A DNA stretch of 45,876 bases from CAYMWF01 sp964394085 [NCBI: uncultured Gemmatimonadota bacterium] (GTDB lineage Bacteria; GCA-2686955; CAYMWF01): NCBI GenBank assembly GCA_964394085.1, contig CAYMWF010000040.1, positions 1 through 45,876 of the forward strand. The letters run 5' to 3'. Made by a program: the position numbers and the translations under genes. Positions 23,301 through 31,153 of this stretch are shown here, piece by piece. Below the pieces are notes generated by a model, which was not told the origin of the DNA, made no database searches, and worked only from the letters and a program-made list of their open reading frames with translations. How positions within the stretch are numbered: position 1 is the stretch's first letter; each line of letters opens with the position of its first letter.

Positions 23301-24245
23301 TCAGGCGCTCCTGCCGAGACGATGCAGGAACGCGTCCCGAAGACCTTTCCAGAGAGAGCCGATTATGCCCGCGTTTCCTTTCGCGGCTTCCCACAGGGCG
23401 AGGCGGACGGCGCCGCCGATCACAAAGAACGGAATCGTGATCCAGTGGAACCAGGATGCGTAACGCCTGAAGAAAAGACTCGTCGAACGGATCCGGTGAT
23501 ACACCTTGAACCGGGTGAGACCGCCGCCCGTGCTTGCGGAGACCGCGTGATAGATCCTGGACGCCGGTGCGAACCGGCACGTGTATCCGGCCAGCGTCGC
23601 CCTCCAGCACCAGTCCACATCCTCGGTGAACATCCCGTAAGAAACGTCGAGAAGCCCGACCTCCCTGAAGGTTTCCGCACGGACGAAAAGGGCGCAGCCG
23701 GTCACCCACCCGGTGCGCCGCTCCGCCGAGGAGCGGGGCGAGTCTTTCTTCCGCAGCTCCTCGTGATTCAACCTTCCCTTTATAAAAGAGATGCGGCCGC
23801 CGCCGTACCAGATCAGCTCGGGGCGGTCGGCGTGATAAATTTTCGGCCCCACGGCCGCCGCTTCGGGATGACGTATTGCGCAGTCCACGAGCGGCGCGAG
23901 GAAATCCGGCGTAACGATGGTATCGTTGTTCAGGAGCAGGATATAATCGGCCCCGGCCTCGAGGGCGACTTCTATTCCGGCGTTGTTGCCGCCCGCGTAC
24001 AGGTAATTCTTGTCGAGAGGGAGGAAATCGACCCCGGGAAACTCCTCCTCCAGCCGTTTTCCGGAACCGTCCTCAGAGCCGTTATCCACCAGGAGCACCT
24101 TGAACGACGGATAATTCACCTTCTCGAGGGAAGTCAGGCAACGGTGGGAATCTTCGTAACCGTTCCAGTTCAGGACGATGATCCAGACCAGGGGATATTC
24201 GCTGGACGGGGCGGCATCAGGACCCCCGGACGGCTTCTTCAACAC
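23301..24245 (-). CDS. glycosyltransferase family 2 (rhamnosyltransferase-like)
   Basis: A 314-residue GT2 enzyme. Motifs are complete: V-L-N-W-N-G-Y-E-D-S near residue 24, D-N-G-S-E-D-G-S-G, the acceptor/metal L-L-L-N-N-D-T-I-V-T-P, and the late M-F-T-E-D-V-D-W-C-W-R base motif. A C-terminal hydrophobic stretch (about 270-290) may attach it to the membrane. The annotated start is GTG at 24245, with GGAGG upstream; TTG at 24242 is equally possible. It overlaps the GT9 gene by 29 bp. It likely adds a rhamnose- or hexose-like sugar in the cluster's glycan. Confidence 0.93.
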   Translation of the reverse strand: MLKKPSGGPDAAPSSEYPLVWIIVLNWNGYEDSHRCLTSLEKVNYPSFKVLLVDNGSEDGSGKRLEEEFPGVDFLPLDKNYLYAGGNNAGIEVALEAGADYILLLNNDTIVTPDFLAPLVDCAIRHPEAAAVGPKIYHADRPELIWYGGGRISFIKGRLNHEELRKKDSPRSSAERRTGWVTGCALFVRAETFREVGLLDVSYGMFTEDVDWCWRATLAGYTCRFAPASRIYHAVSASTGGGLTRFKVYHRIRSTSLFFRRYASWFHWITIPFFVIGGAVRLALWEAAKGNAGIIGSLWKGLRDAFLHRLGRSA

Positions 24246-25455
24246 TTTCCTCCACCGCTCGCGCTACGGTATCCACCGTAAGCAGGTCCATACAGGACGG
24301 GGAAACGTCGCAGGATCGCCTGTAACAGGGAGCGCAATCCACCGGCGACCGGAGGAGCCGCCCTTTTCCGTACAGCTCGATCTCGTTCGCGCATGTGGGA
24401 CCGAACAGAGCGACCACGTGCTTACCCAGCCCCACGGCCACGTGGAGCGCGAAGGTGTCTCCGGTCACTACTACATGGCACCGATCGATTATCGCGCCGA
24501 ACTCGAGCATGGTATTGCCGCAACCGGTGTCGAAGACGAGATCGCCGGTCTTTTCGAGTATCTCCCGGTTCTTCTCAGTCTCCCCGGGGCCTCCCAGCAG
24601 AAGGAAAGTGCATTCGAGCCTGCTCGAGAGGGTGAGTACCAGCTCAACCCATCTCTCGGGGTCCCAGCTCTTGTTTGCGAAAACCGAGCCCGCCCCCGTG
24701 TTCAGACCTATTACCGGAGATCCGTTCAGCCCGAGGATCTTCTCCTTGAACCGGCTTCCTTCCGGTTCCGGCGTCGTCCGCCCCGGCCCGGATTCGGCGG
24801 GCGTTGCGTCTCCCTCCCCGGGAGCTGCGTCATCATGGGGCCATCCGAACCTGGCGGCGACATCGGCCGCAATGCCGGCGGGAATCTTGAGGGGATAGAA
24901 CTCCCGCAAATGCTCCACCCCGACAACCTCATGTATTATATCCTGATACGTCCTTTGGTTGATGTTGAACTTCAGGTCATCGTCGAGGCCGAGACGATAA
25001 AGATACGAAGCATTGGGGTTCGCCGGGATAAGACCGCCGTGCCCCGTGCCGTGGAGGAAGCCCAGCCTGCGATCCGCTGAAACATAAACGAGGACCCCGG
25101 TGGCGCGGGGTTCCTTGTCCAGGTTTACTGCAAGGTTGTATCGCCGCTCGCCGCCGAGCAGGAATGGAAGATCGCCGCTCCAGGGTATCACGACATCGAT
25201 GTCTTCGAGCTCTTCGAGAAAAGTCGAAACGGGTGAATCAGTAACCCATGTCACGTGGGAATCGGGGTATTTCCGCTTCAGGGCGGGCAGCAGGTGCGTT
25301 GTGCGCAGAACATCGCCCGGAGCGGCCAGTTTTATTATCAGGATACGGCATGCGGGAGGATCGTAGTGAGGGCACTCGGGGCACATCCGCTTGAACCGGC
25401 ATGGACGATCCCCCAGGAAATAACGGCAGCCCGGCCTGGTGTAGAATTCAGTCAC
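24217..25455 (-). CDS. glycosyltransferase family 9 (heptosyltransferase-like) with N-terminal Cys motif
   Basis: A 412-residue GT9 protein related to the LPS heptosyltransferases. Motifs: I-L-I-I-K-L-A-A-P-G-D-V-L-R-T-T-H-L-L near residue 38, V-I-G-L-N-T-G-A-G-S-V-F-A-N-K-S-W in the middle and the donor-site V-V-T-G-D-T-F-A-L-H-V-A-V-G-L-G-K region. In front is a short segment with four cysteines (C10, C19, C24/25, C27/28), in a C-R-Y-F-x-G-D-R-P-C...C-P-x-C-P-H-Y pattern that may bind metal. It holds a Glu/Pro/Gly-rich insertion near 205-230. GTG start at 25455 in a GTGA overlap with the preceding GT2 gene. Confidence 0.92.
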   Translation of the reverse strand: MTEFYTRPGCRYFLGDRPCRFKRMCPECPHYDPPACRILIIKLAAPGDVLRTTHLLPALKRKYPDSHVTWVTDSPVSTFLEELEDIDVVIPWSGDLPFLLGGERRYNLAVNLDKEPRATGVLVYVSADRRLGFLHGTGHGGLIPANPNASYLYRLGLDDDLKFNINQRTYQDIIHEVVGVEHLREFYPLKIPAGIAADVAARFGWPHDDAAPGEGDATPAESGPGRTTPEPEGSRFKEKILGLNGSPVIGLNTGAGSVFANKSWDPERWVELVLTLSSRLECTFLLLGGPGETEKNREILEKTGDLVFDTGCGNTMLEFGAIIDRCHVVVTGDTFALHVAVGLGKHVVALFGPTCANEIELYGKGRLLRSPVDCAPCYRRSCDVSPSCMDLLTVDTVARAVEESVEEAVRGS

Positions 25456-26414
25456 TCTGTTTCATCCTCTACTTCGTAACGTCGCTCCATCGCCCTGTTG
25501 CTTGAAATGAGCTCTCCCAGCAGGCCGATGGAAACCAGTTGAATACCCACGATAACGGCCAGGATGGCGATGGAAAAGAGCGGCCTGTTGCCGATATACG
25601 CCCCCAGGGTGCCGGTCATCTTGATGAGCAGCCACCCCGCGCTGAACCAGGCGAGGATACCGCCGCCAGCAAAAATCAGGGCGAACCCGGCCAGACCGAA
25701 CAGGTGAAGCGGGCGGCGCATGTACCTCGAAAGAAACAGTACCGTAAGGAGATCCAGGAATCCTTTGAACAGCCGGTCGAAGCCGTACTTGGTGCGTCCG
25801 TATTTTCTCGAGTGATGAATGACCGGGAGCTCGGTGATTCGCTTGAACCCCCGCTCGTACGCCAGGAACGGCAGGTAGCGGTGCAGCTCTCCGTATACCG
25901 GCACCGACTCGGTCACCTCGCGCCTGTATACTTTCAGGCCGCAGTTGAAGTCGTGGAGGGGGATGCCGGTGACCAGCCTGGTCACGAAATTGAACAAGCG
26001 AGAAGGTACCGTCTTCGACAGCGGGTCGTTCCGTTTTTTCTTCCAGCCGGATACCAGGTCGAACCCTTCTTCGAGTTTTTCCACCATTTCAGGAAGACAT
26101 CCCGGCTCATCCTGGAGATCGGCGTCCATGGTCGCAACGTACCGGCCCGATGCGCGACGGAACCCCTCGGCCAGTGCCGCGGCCTTGCCGTAGTTCCTTC
26201 TGAACCGCACCCCCCTCACCCTTCCCGGATCCTTCTTCGCCAGCTCTTTGATCAACGCGAAAGAGCCGTCGTCGCTCCCGTCATCCATGAAGAGCAGCTC
26301 CCAGGGACGTCCCCAGCCGTCGAGAGATGCGGCTATCCGTTCGTAGAGCTCCGGCAGGCTCTCTCTCTCGTTCAGGAGCGGAACTACGACTGTCAATTCA
26401 GGTTTGCGGTCCAT
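25452..26414 (-). CDS. membrane glycosyltransferase family 2 (GtrB/ArnC-like)
   Basis: A 320-residue enzyme with an N-terminal GT2 domain (P-L-L-N-E-R-E-S-L, M-D-D-G-S-D-D-G-S, A-T-M-D-A-D-L-Q-D-E-P, V-S-G-W-K-K-K-R-N-D) and two C-terminal membrane helices (about 235-260 and 275-300), the plan of polyprenol-phosphate glucosyl- or aminoarabinosyl-transferases. It should make a lipid-linked monosaccharide on the inner face of the membrane. The stop overlaps the GT9 start by 4 bp. Upstream is the repeat-rich 884-bp gap. Confidence 0.92.
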   Translation of the reverse strand: MDRKPELTVVVPLLNERESLPELYERIAASLDGWGRPWELLFMDDGSDDGSFALIKELAKKDPGRVRGVRFRRNYGKAAALAEGFRRASGRYVATMDADLQDEPGCLPEMVEKLEEGFDLVSGWKKKRNDPLSKTVPSRLFNFVTRLVTGIPLHDFNCGLKVYRREVTESVPVYGELHRYLPFLAYERGFKRITELPVIHHSRKYGRTKYGFDRLFKGFLDLLTVLFLSRYMRRPLHLFGLAGFALIFAGGGILAWFSAGWLLIKMTGTLGAYIGNRPLFSIAILAVIVGIQLVSIGLLGELISSNRAMERRYEVEDETE

Positions 26415-26676
26415 CTCGAATTCCCGTCCGCGGTCCGATGCAGCGAGCCCCCAGGGAGAGGGCGATTTTCATCCCGATCCGGATGATACAGAATCCGGCG
26501 GTGGAAAGTCAACTCAAGTCCTTAAGAGCTGTCCGGGGAAGGAAATTGGTCCTCAGCGAAACCGGGCGGAGCGGAGGTGGTGATGGAGTGTCTTCCCCCC
26601 CCCCCCGGTGGGCCCCCTGCGGCATCCGCCGGGCGGGAGGCCGCGCCCTTACCCCCGGGAACGGGCCCGTTGCCTT

Positions 26677-26810
26677 GGGATCGATTTCCCGACTCGAACA
26701 GCTGCCGATGCCGTATGTTCAAGTAACATGGTGGAAATCCGGCGTAAATCCATTTGCGATGCTTCTACATCTCTTTGCCATCAAATAGGTTCCGCGCAGC
26801 GCAAATAGCT
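26677..26810. repeat. dispersed repeat module B, second copy
   Basis: Matches 102-232 at most positions, with the end inverted repeat (26752-26762 and 26796-26806) kept apart from one mismatch. Here it lies before module A instead of after it. Confidence 0.85.
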
Positions 26811-27156
26811 CGTATGAGGCGATTGGGGGATACAGGCTTACTAACGATCTTGCTCTGCCTCTCGCGATTATGCAGCTATCTTTCCTTATTGCTTTTCCCC
26901 CGTTATTGTCTCCTTTCGCCCTTCATCCTCTATCCGAGATCTCAAGTCATTCATTTCATCCTGTTGGAAGACCGGATATTTCCCATATGGGTAAAATATG
27001 CCTACAATCCGGTAGAAATGAGGGACCGTCTTCCGCAGGGCGGGGAGACGCTCCCTTACCGCTTTACGATGTTTCCAGATCTCCTTGATAACCAAAACGC
27101 CTCCAGGCATAGCGAACGGCTTGATCGGAGCCTCCAGGTTTACATAATGTTTCTTC

Positions 27157-27258
27157 ACGTGAGGAAACGGACCGATTCTGCGAGAGATAAAAGTTTTGCA
27201 GCGAAACAGTGCACGCGGCTCCAGATACACCCCTCCTGGAAAGCGCCGGCATCCATGG
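27157..27258. repeat. dispersed repeat module A, second copy
   Basis: Matches 1-103 in the same orientation with one single-base indel. It ends 40 bp from the stop codon of the YbhN-like gene. Confidence 0.85.
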
Positions 27259-27298
27259 ATAATTACCTTATATCTGGAGAGGATCGGGAATCGGAATT

Positions 27299-28246
27299 TC
27301 AGCGGGCGCGGCGGCGGGTCAGATAGAAGAGCCCGCCCGCCAGGCTTACGAACACTCCGACCAGCCAGGTGGCGGTCTGCATCGTTCCGGCGGCGGAGGG
27401 GGTCAGCCACTTCGAAAAAAGGACGGCGCCGCCGGTTTCCCTTATGCCTATGCCGTTTATGGAGGGGAGCATTATGAGGATTCCGAGAACGGGCACCACC
27501 ATGAGGCAGCTCGTGAAGTGAAGGCTGTCCAGGCCGAGAGCGCGGGCCACGGTAAAGTGGACCCCGACCCGCAGGGTCTGGACGCAGAGAGAGAGGACGA
27601 ACAACCCGGCAATGGAAACCGGGTTCATGAGGGCTCTCGTGTCGGCCACGGCTTTTTTGAGCCTGGCGCCCGGGCGGGTCGAATAGATCAGCCGGGTCAA
27701 CGGCTGGAATATCCGCGATGTTCCCGGAACGGCCACCAGCGAGAACGCGGCGAGCAGCATACCGAAGAAGACGGGCGCAACCAGGGCGAACTCGGGACGG
27801 TCGAGCCTCGCCGCGGCGAATGGAGAAGCGATCACGGCCAGGAAAGAGAGCGCGAGGAGCCCGAGCATCCTGTCCACGAGGGTGGCGGCGGCCACGGACT
27901 CGACGGCATGCTCTTCACGGGCGGTATTGTATATTTTCACCGGGTCGCCGCCCATGCTCGACGGAAGGAAATTGTTGAAAAACAACCCGATGAAGTAGTG
28001 GACGATCGAATCCGGGAGCTTTATTTCGAGATGCAGGTTCCGCATCAGGAGATGCCACTGGAGAGCGCCGAGCAGGTTGCTTGCCGTAAATACCGCCGCC
28101 GCCGCGAAGAGGAGCAGAGGGTTCGAACCTGCAGCGATACGGCCGACCTCGCCGAAATCGATCATGGTGCACAGCACCGCGATGAGCGCACCGCTCACTG
28201 AGAATTTCAGCAGAAAGCCGAATATGGTGCGGAATCTGTCTGTCAT
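27299..28246 (-). CDS. YbhN/AglD-like membrane protein (lysylphosphatidylglycerol synthase TM region family)
   Basis: A 315-residue polytopic protein with about eight hydrophobic segments of the LPG synthetase transmembrane-region family (PF03706 type). Supporting stretches: F-N-N-F-L-P-S-S-M-G-G-D-P-V-K, a family hallmark near residue 90, and P-S-I-N-G-I-G-I-R-E-T-G near 265. Members take part in lipid-linked glycan or phospholipid handling; the exact reaction is often unknown. The start at 28246 opens with a hydrophobic-friendly M-T-D-R-F-R-T-I-F-G-F; an in-frame start at 28510 would lie inside the neighbouring gene. It follows that GT4 gene by 11 bp. Confidence 0.88.
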   Translation of the reverse strand: MTDRFRTIFGFLLKFSVSGALIAVLCTMIDFGEVGRIAAGSNPLLLFAAAAVFTASNLLGALQWHLLMRNLHLEIKLPDSIVHYFIGLFFNNFLPSSMGGDPVKIYNTAREEHAVESVAAATLVDRMLGLLALSFLAVIASPFAAARLDRPEFALVAPVFFGMLLAAFSLVAVPGTSRIFQPLTRLIYSTRPGARLKKAVADTRALMNPVSIAGLFVLSLCVQTLRVGVHFTVARALGLDSLHFTSCLMVVPVLGILIMLPSINGIGIRETGGAVLFSKWLTPSAAGTMQTATWLVGVFVSLAGGLFYLTRRRAR

Positions 28247-28257
28247 ATGAAGTGGTT

Positions 28258-29400
28258 TCAAACCCGGGCGTCGATGGTATCCCTGATTGCTTCGAGAGTC
28301 TCGACTGCGGCCCTTTCCCAGGTGAAAGTGGCGGCATATTCGAGACCCCGGGTCTCCATGGAATTTCGCAGGTCGGCATCCTCCAGAACCCTGCAGATTT
28401 TGTCCGCCATGTCGTCTATATCGCCGTGCTTGAAAAGCAGGCCGGTTTCTCCGTCCAGCACCGAGTCTCTCAGGCCCGGAGCATCGCTCGCGCAGACCAT
28501 GGTGCCGCATGCGCTCGACTCGATAACGGTCAGCCCCCAGCCCTCCTTCGGCGACGGGTTCACCATGACGTGCGCTTCCTGCATGAGGGCCAGTTTTTCC
28601 TCCATCGGCACGAAACCGGTGAAGGTCACGGCCTCTTCGAGACCCAGCTCTGCAGCTGATTTTTTCAGGCTGGGCAGATAATCGCCCTCGCCGACCACGA
28701 TGAGGCGTGTTTCGGGCACCCTGGACAGGATCGCCGGCATAGCCTCTATGATATGCTGAATCGACTTGTACTTTTTCAGCCGCCCGATCGAAAGGATCAT
28801 CGGAAAGGATGCTTTCACGGTGCCGTCGGGCCGGTTGTACCGGTCGTGATCCATGCCGCAGTAAACAACCCGGATCCGTTTTCTGTCGATCCCCCGCTCC
28901 TCCAGGTCGTCCATGGTGCTCGGCGATATCGCCTCGAAGAATTCGCGTCTGTACACGGGCGCGACCAGCTTTTCGAAGGCGGTGACGTAAAGTGCCGCCG
29001 GAAATGTCGCCTGACTGAATGCCGTGGCGCCGAACAGGTGGTGCACAATAACCAGAAGCGGTTCCTTTACATACAGCGGCGTGAGATACGGCAGCTTGTT
29101 CATCCCCTCTACCACCGCGTCGAATTGTTCGATCTTCCGGAGTCTGCGATAGGCGAACGGGTTTACATAGTTAATCGTGAACCGGTTTCCGGTGCGGACC
29201 ACCCTCATCCCGTCCATCCGCTCTTCTTTCAATGCCCCTCGCTGCCTGTTGCAGAGCAGCGTCACCCGGTGCCCCATCCGTGCGATCCGTCCGAAAATCT
29301 CGTGGATATGCACTTCGGCCCCCCCCGCCTGGGGGTTCGTCTTATCCTGCCAGTTGATCACCAGGATGTTGAGAGGTCGTTTTTTCGGTGAATCCGCCAC
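28258..29400 (-). CDS. glycosyltransferase family 4
   Basis: A 380-residue GT4 (GT-B fold) enzyme. Seen: N-terminal L-V-I-N-W-Q-D and N-P-Q-A-G-G-A-E-V-H-I-H-E, the middle I-L-S-I-G-R-L-K-K-Y-K-S-I-Q, and the donor-binding P-S-P-K-E-G-W-G-L-T-V-I-E-S-S-A-C-G. It likely adds a hexose to the lipid-linked glycan. I chose GTG at 29400 because GGAG lies just before it; an ATG at 29442 has no such site and adds a low-complexity leader. Confidence 0.92.
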   Translation of the reverse strand: MADSPKKRPLNILVINWQDKTNPQAGGAEVHIHEIFGRIARMGHRVTLLCNRQRGALKEERMDGMRVVRTGNRFTINYVNPFAYRRLRKIEQFDAVVEGMNKLPYLTPLYVKEPLLVIVHHLFGATAFSQATFPAALYVTAFEKLVAPVYRREFFEAISPSTMDDLEERGIDRKRIRVVYCGMDHDRYNRPDGTVKASFPMILSIGRLKKYKSIQHIIEAMPAILSRVPETRLIVVGEGDYLPSLKKSAAELGLEEAVTFTGFVPMEEKLALMQEAHVMVNPSPKEGWGLTVIESSACGTMVCASDAPGLRDSVLDGETGLLFKHGDIDDMADKICRVLEDADLRNSMETRGLEYAATFTWERAAVETLEAIRDTIDARV

Positions 29401-29599
29401 TTGAGTTCTCCGGCATTTCTCACGGGGTGAAACTCCCGGCACGCGCAGAATGCCGCCTCTTATGTTCCGTTCCCATCCGGATGAGTCACGGTCACAACAG
29501 ATCCGGATCCGATATATATGCGAAACAGGGTCTTGCGAGCAATTTAAAAATCGGGATCGACCTGTTCAGTCGTTTTCAGGAGAGATGTGTTTCCGGCGG

Positions 29600-30694
29600 T
29601 CAGATGATCTTTGGATCGGCGAATCCCCTGCCGAAGAAGTAGGATGCCGGGTCGAGACAGGTTCCTGCATCGAACCTGGTCGGCACGTGCATCATGAGGG
29701 GATACCTGGTGCTCCGGCCCTGCAGAAAACCGAATTTTCTGTAGAGGTTCTTGAATTCCTGATTGTAGCATTCCTGGATCTTGATCATGAAAGCGTCATC
29801 CGCCCGGGCTATCGATATCGCCTTCGCCAGGATCTGACCGCCGGCTTCCATGTCGCCTCTCTCGATAAGAAAATCGACGATGCCGTAAACCGGAACCCCG
29901 CGGGAAATATACTTGTCCAGAACGAAATACCCTTTTATCTCGCCGTTCTTCCTGGCCAGGTAAGCGCTGTATTCGCCTATGGGAGCATCCATATACCGCC
30001 AGTTCAGATATCGGCTGTCGGTTTTCATGATTACCAGGTCGGTGTAACCTTTCCTAGCCTGATTGAACCACTCATCGAAAGATTCCCCGAAACGGGACAC
30101 CCTCTCGAACTGGTATCCCGCATTTGAAAAACCTTTTTTGAACGCCGTATACAGTTTGTCGAAGGTGCGGAAAAGAGCGTTGGCCGGCGGTCTCAGGAAT
30201 GCCGCGGGCACAAGCATATCCACCCGGAGCGGTTTCACCACCATACCGAAATTACCGGGAACGTGGAGCGGATGATCTTCGGTGACCGCGGACTGATACA
30301 TCGGGAGAGTGGCTTCAATCGGATAGCCCGTGGACCAGCTGTCGGTATCGCGTATCCTGTCGGCAATCAGGTTTCCCACGTTCTTGCCGCGCAGGGTCTC
30401 CTCGAGAGAAGCCGTGCCTCCCCAGACGATTCTGAAATCCTCGCCGAACATGAGGATATCCACGGGCATCAGGAACATGACGCCGTAAATTTTCTCTTCA
30501 TCGGTGAAAATATAGATAGGTGAAAGCTCGCCGTTCAGATATGGCGTGTCTCTGAACAGCCAGTTGAATGTTTTTTTCCGCTCGAGGACCAGCTCAGGCC
30601 CCCAGACTCTTTCCATGTGGTCGAAAAGTTTGGGAAGGTCGTCGAAGGTGGCGTCTCTCAAGGTGAGGGCATTGACATCGATATCTTTTTTCAT
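29600..30694 (-). CDS. GNAT-family acyltransferase, two-domain
   Basis: A 364-residue protein that appears to carry GNAT-type acetyltransferase features. The N-terminal half has L-R-D-A-T-F-D-D-L-P-K-L-F-D-H and a V-W-G-G-T-A-S-L-E-E-T-L-R-G-K-N-V-G-N-L block, which resembles the acetyl-CoA loop. The C-terminal half has G-Y-F-V-L-D-K and I-L-A-K-A-I-S-I-A-R-A-D-D-A-F-M-I-K-I-Q. It may acetylate a sugar or amine in the glycan pathway. A good ribosome site (GGAG) precedes the ATG. It is the upstream-most gene of the - strand cluster, 199 bp from the GT4 gene, with a promoter at 30815-30843. Confidence 0.82.
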   Translation of the reverse strand: MKKDIDVNALTLRDATFDDLPKLFDHMERVWGPELVLERKKTFNWLFRDTPYLNGELSPIYIFTDEEKIYGVMFLMPVDILMFGEDFRIVWGGTASLEETLRGKNVGNLIADRIRDTDSWSTGYPIEATLPMYQSAVTEDHPLHVPGNFGMVVKPLRVDMLVPAAFLRPPANALFRTFDKLYTAFKKGFSNAGYQFERVSRFGESFDEWFNQARKGYTDLVIMKTDSRYLNWRYMDAPIGEYSAYLARKNGEIKGYFVLDKYISRGVPVYGIVDFLIERGDMEAGGQILAKAISIARADDAFMIKIQECYNQEFKNLYRKFGFLQGRSTRYPLMMHVPTRFDAGTCLDPASYFFGRGFADPKII

Positions 30695-30918
30695 TCTCGG
30701 TCTCCGAACAGTTCAGGTTCAAGAACCATGCTGATCTGAAAAACACGAATTCCGACCTGATATTCCGGTCTGGCCATTCGAAATGGATGGCGGATTATTC
30801 GGTGCTTCAAGTTTACTATATCCGACAAGACATCCGCCTGCAACCATTTAAGAGCGGATTGCTTCGTACTCTGTATTTTGATTATCGGTAAAGCTTGTTC
30901 AAACTCCAGATTATGCAT
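30691..30918 (-). CDS. possible small protein upstream of the GNAT gene
   Basis: A 75-residue open frame whose TGA overlaps the ATG of the GNAT gene (ATGA at 30691-30694), the arrangement used by many real pairs in this window. The composition is protein-like (M-H-N-L-E-F-E-Q-A-L-P-I-I-K and R-M-A-R-P-E-Y-Q-V-G). Against it: no good ribosome site at its start, no known family, and the predicted promoter at 30815-30843 lies inside it. It may be a remnant or a leader peptide. Confidence 0.25.
   Translation of the reverse strand: MHNLEFEQALPIIKIQSTKQSALKWLQADVLSDIVNLKHRIIRHPFRMARPEYQVGIRVFQISMVLEPELFGDRE
30815..30843 (-). promoter_or_regulatory. sigma-70-like promoter for the glycan cluster
   Basis: Reading the - strand: TTGCAG at 30843-30838, a 17-bp spacer and TATAGT at 30820-30815. 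It would start transcription near 30808 and give a leader of about 115 bases before the GNAT gene. Seen as sequence match only. Confidence 0.5.
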
Positions 30919-31049
30919 CCCGACACCCCGAATAATCCGTGAGACGTGCGACCGGCGTGAAGATCCCGCTTCCGGCGCTCACCGGCGACGGCAGCCGGGA
31001 ATGGAGTTCAATATTTGGGAAATGGACGCTGCCCGAGGTACTTTTCGAA

Positions 31050-31078
31050 TTGAAGCCGCTCGATTGATGCTCTAAACT
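31050..31078 (+). promoter_or_regulatory. possible promoter for the cytochrome c maturation pair
   Basis: TTGAAG (31050-31055), a 17-bp spacer and TAAACT (31073-31078). Start would lie about 70 bp before the ResB-like gene. The -10 match is modest. Confidence 0.35.
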
Positions 31079-31153
31079 CCCCGCTTCTTTATCACGCGGG
31101 TCAACCCACCGAAGACCCGGGACTACATATCCGCACCCCGCAGAGGAGACGGA

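Larger units (their letters stand above)
26415..27298. other. 884-bp gene-free gap in the glycan cluster
   Basis: Interrupts an otherwise tightly packed - strand cluster. It contains a run of 12 C residues (about 26595-26606), repeat module B (26677-26810) and module A (27157-27258). A - strand open frame at 26886-27410 crosses module A and runs into the ybhN-like gene in another frame. Part of it (about 26890-27160) reads protein-like, but I recognise no family and no start. The best description is a repeat insertion or a decayed gene. Confidence 0.6.

Noticed and set aside
26886-27410. A 174-codon - strand frame in the repeat-rich gap
   Set aside because: It crosses repeat module A, which has an indel between copies, and starts inside the YbhN-like gene; no family is recognisable, so I list the region as a gap and not as a gene.
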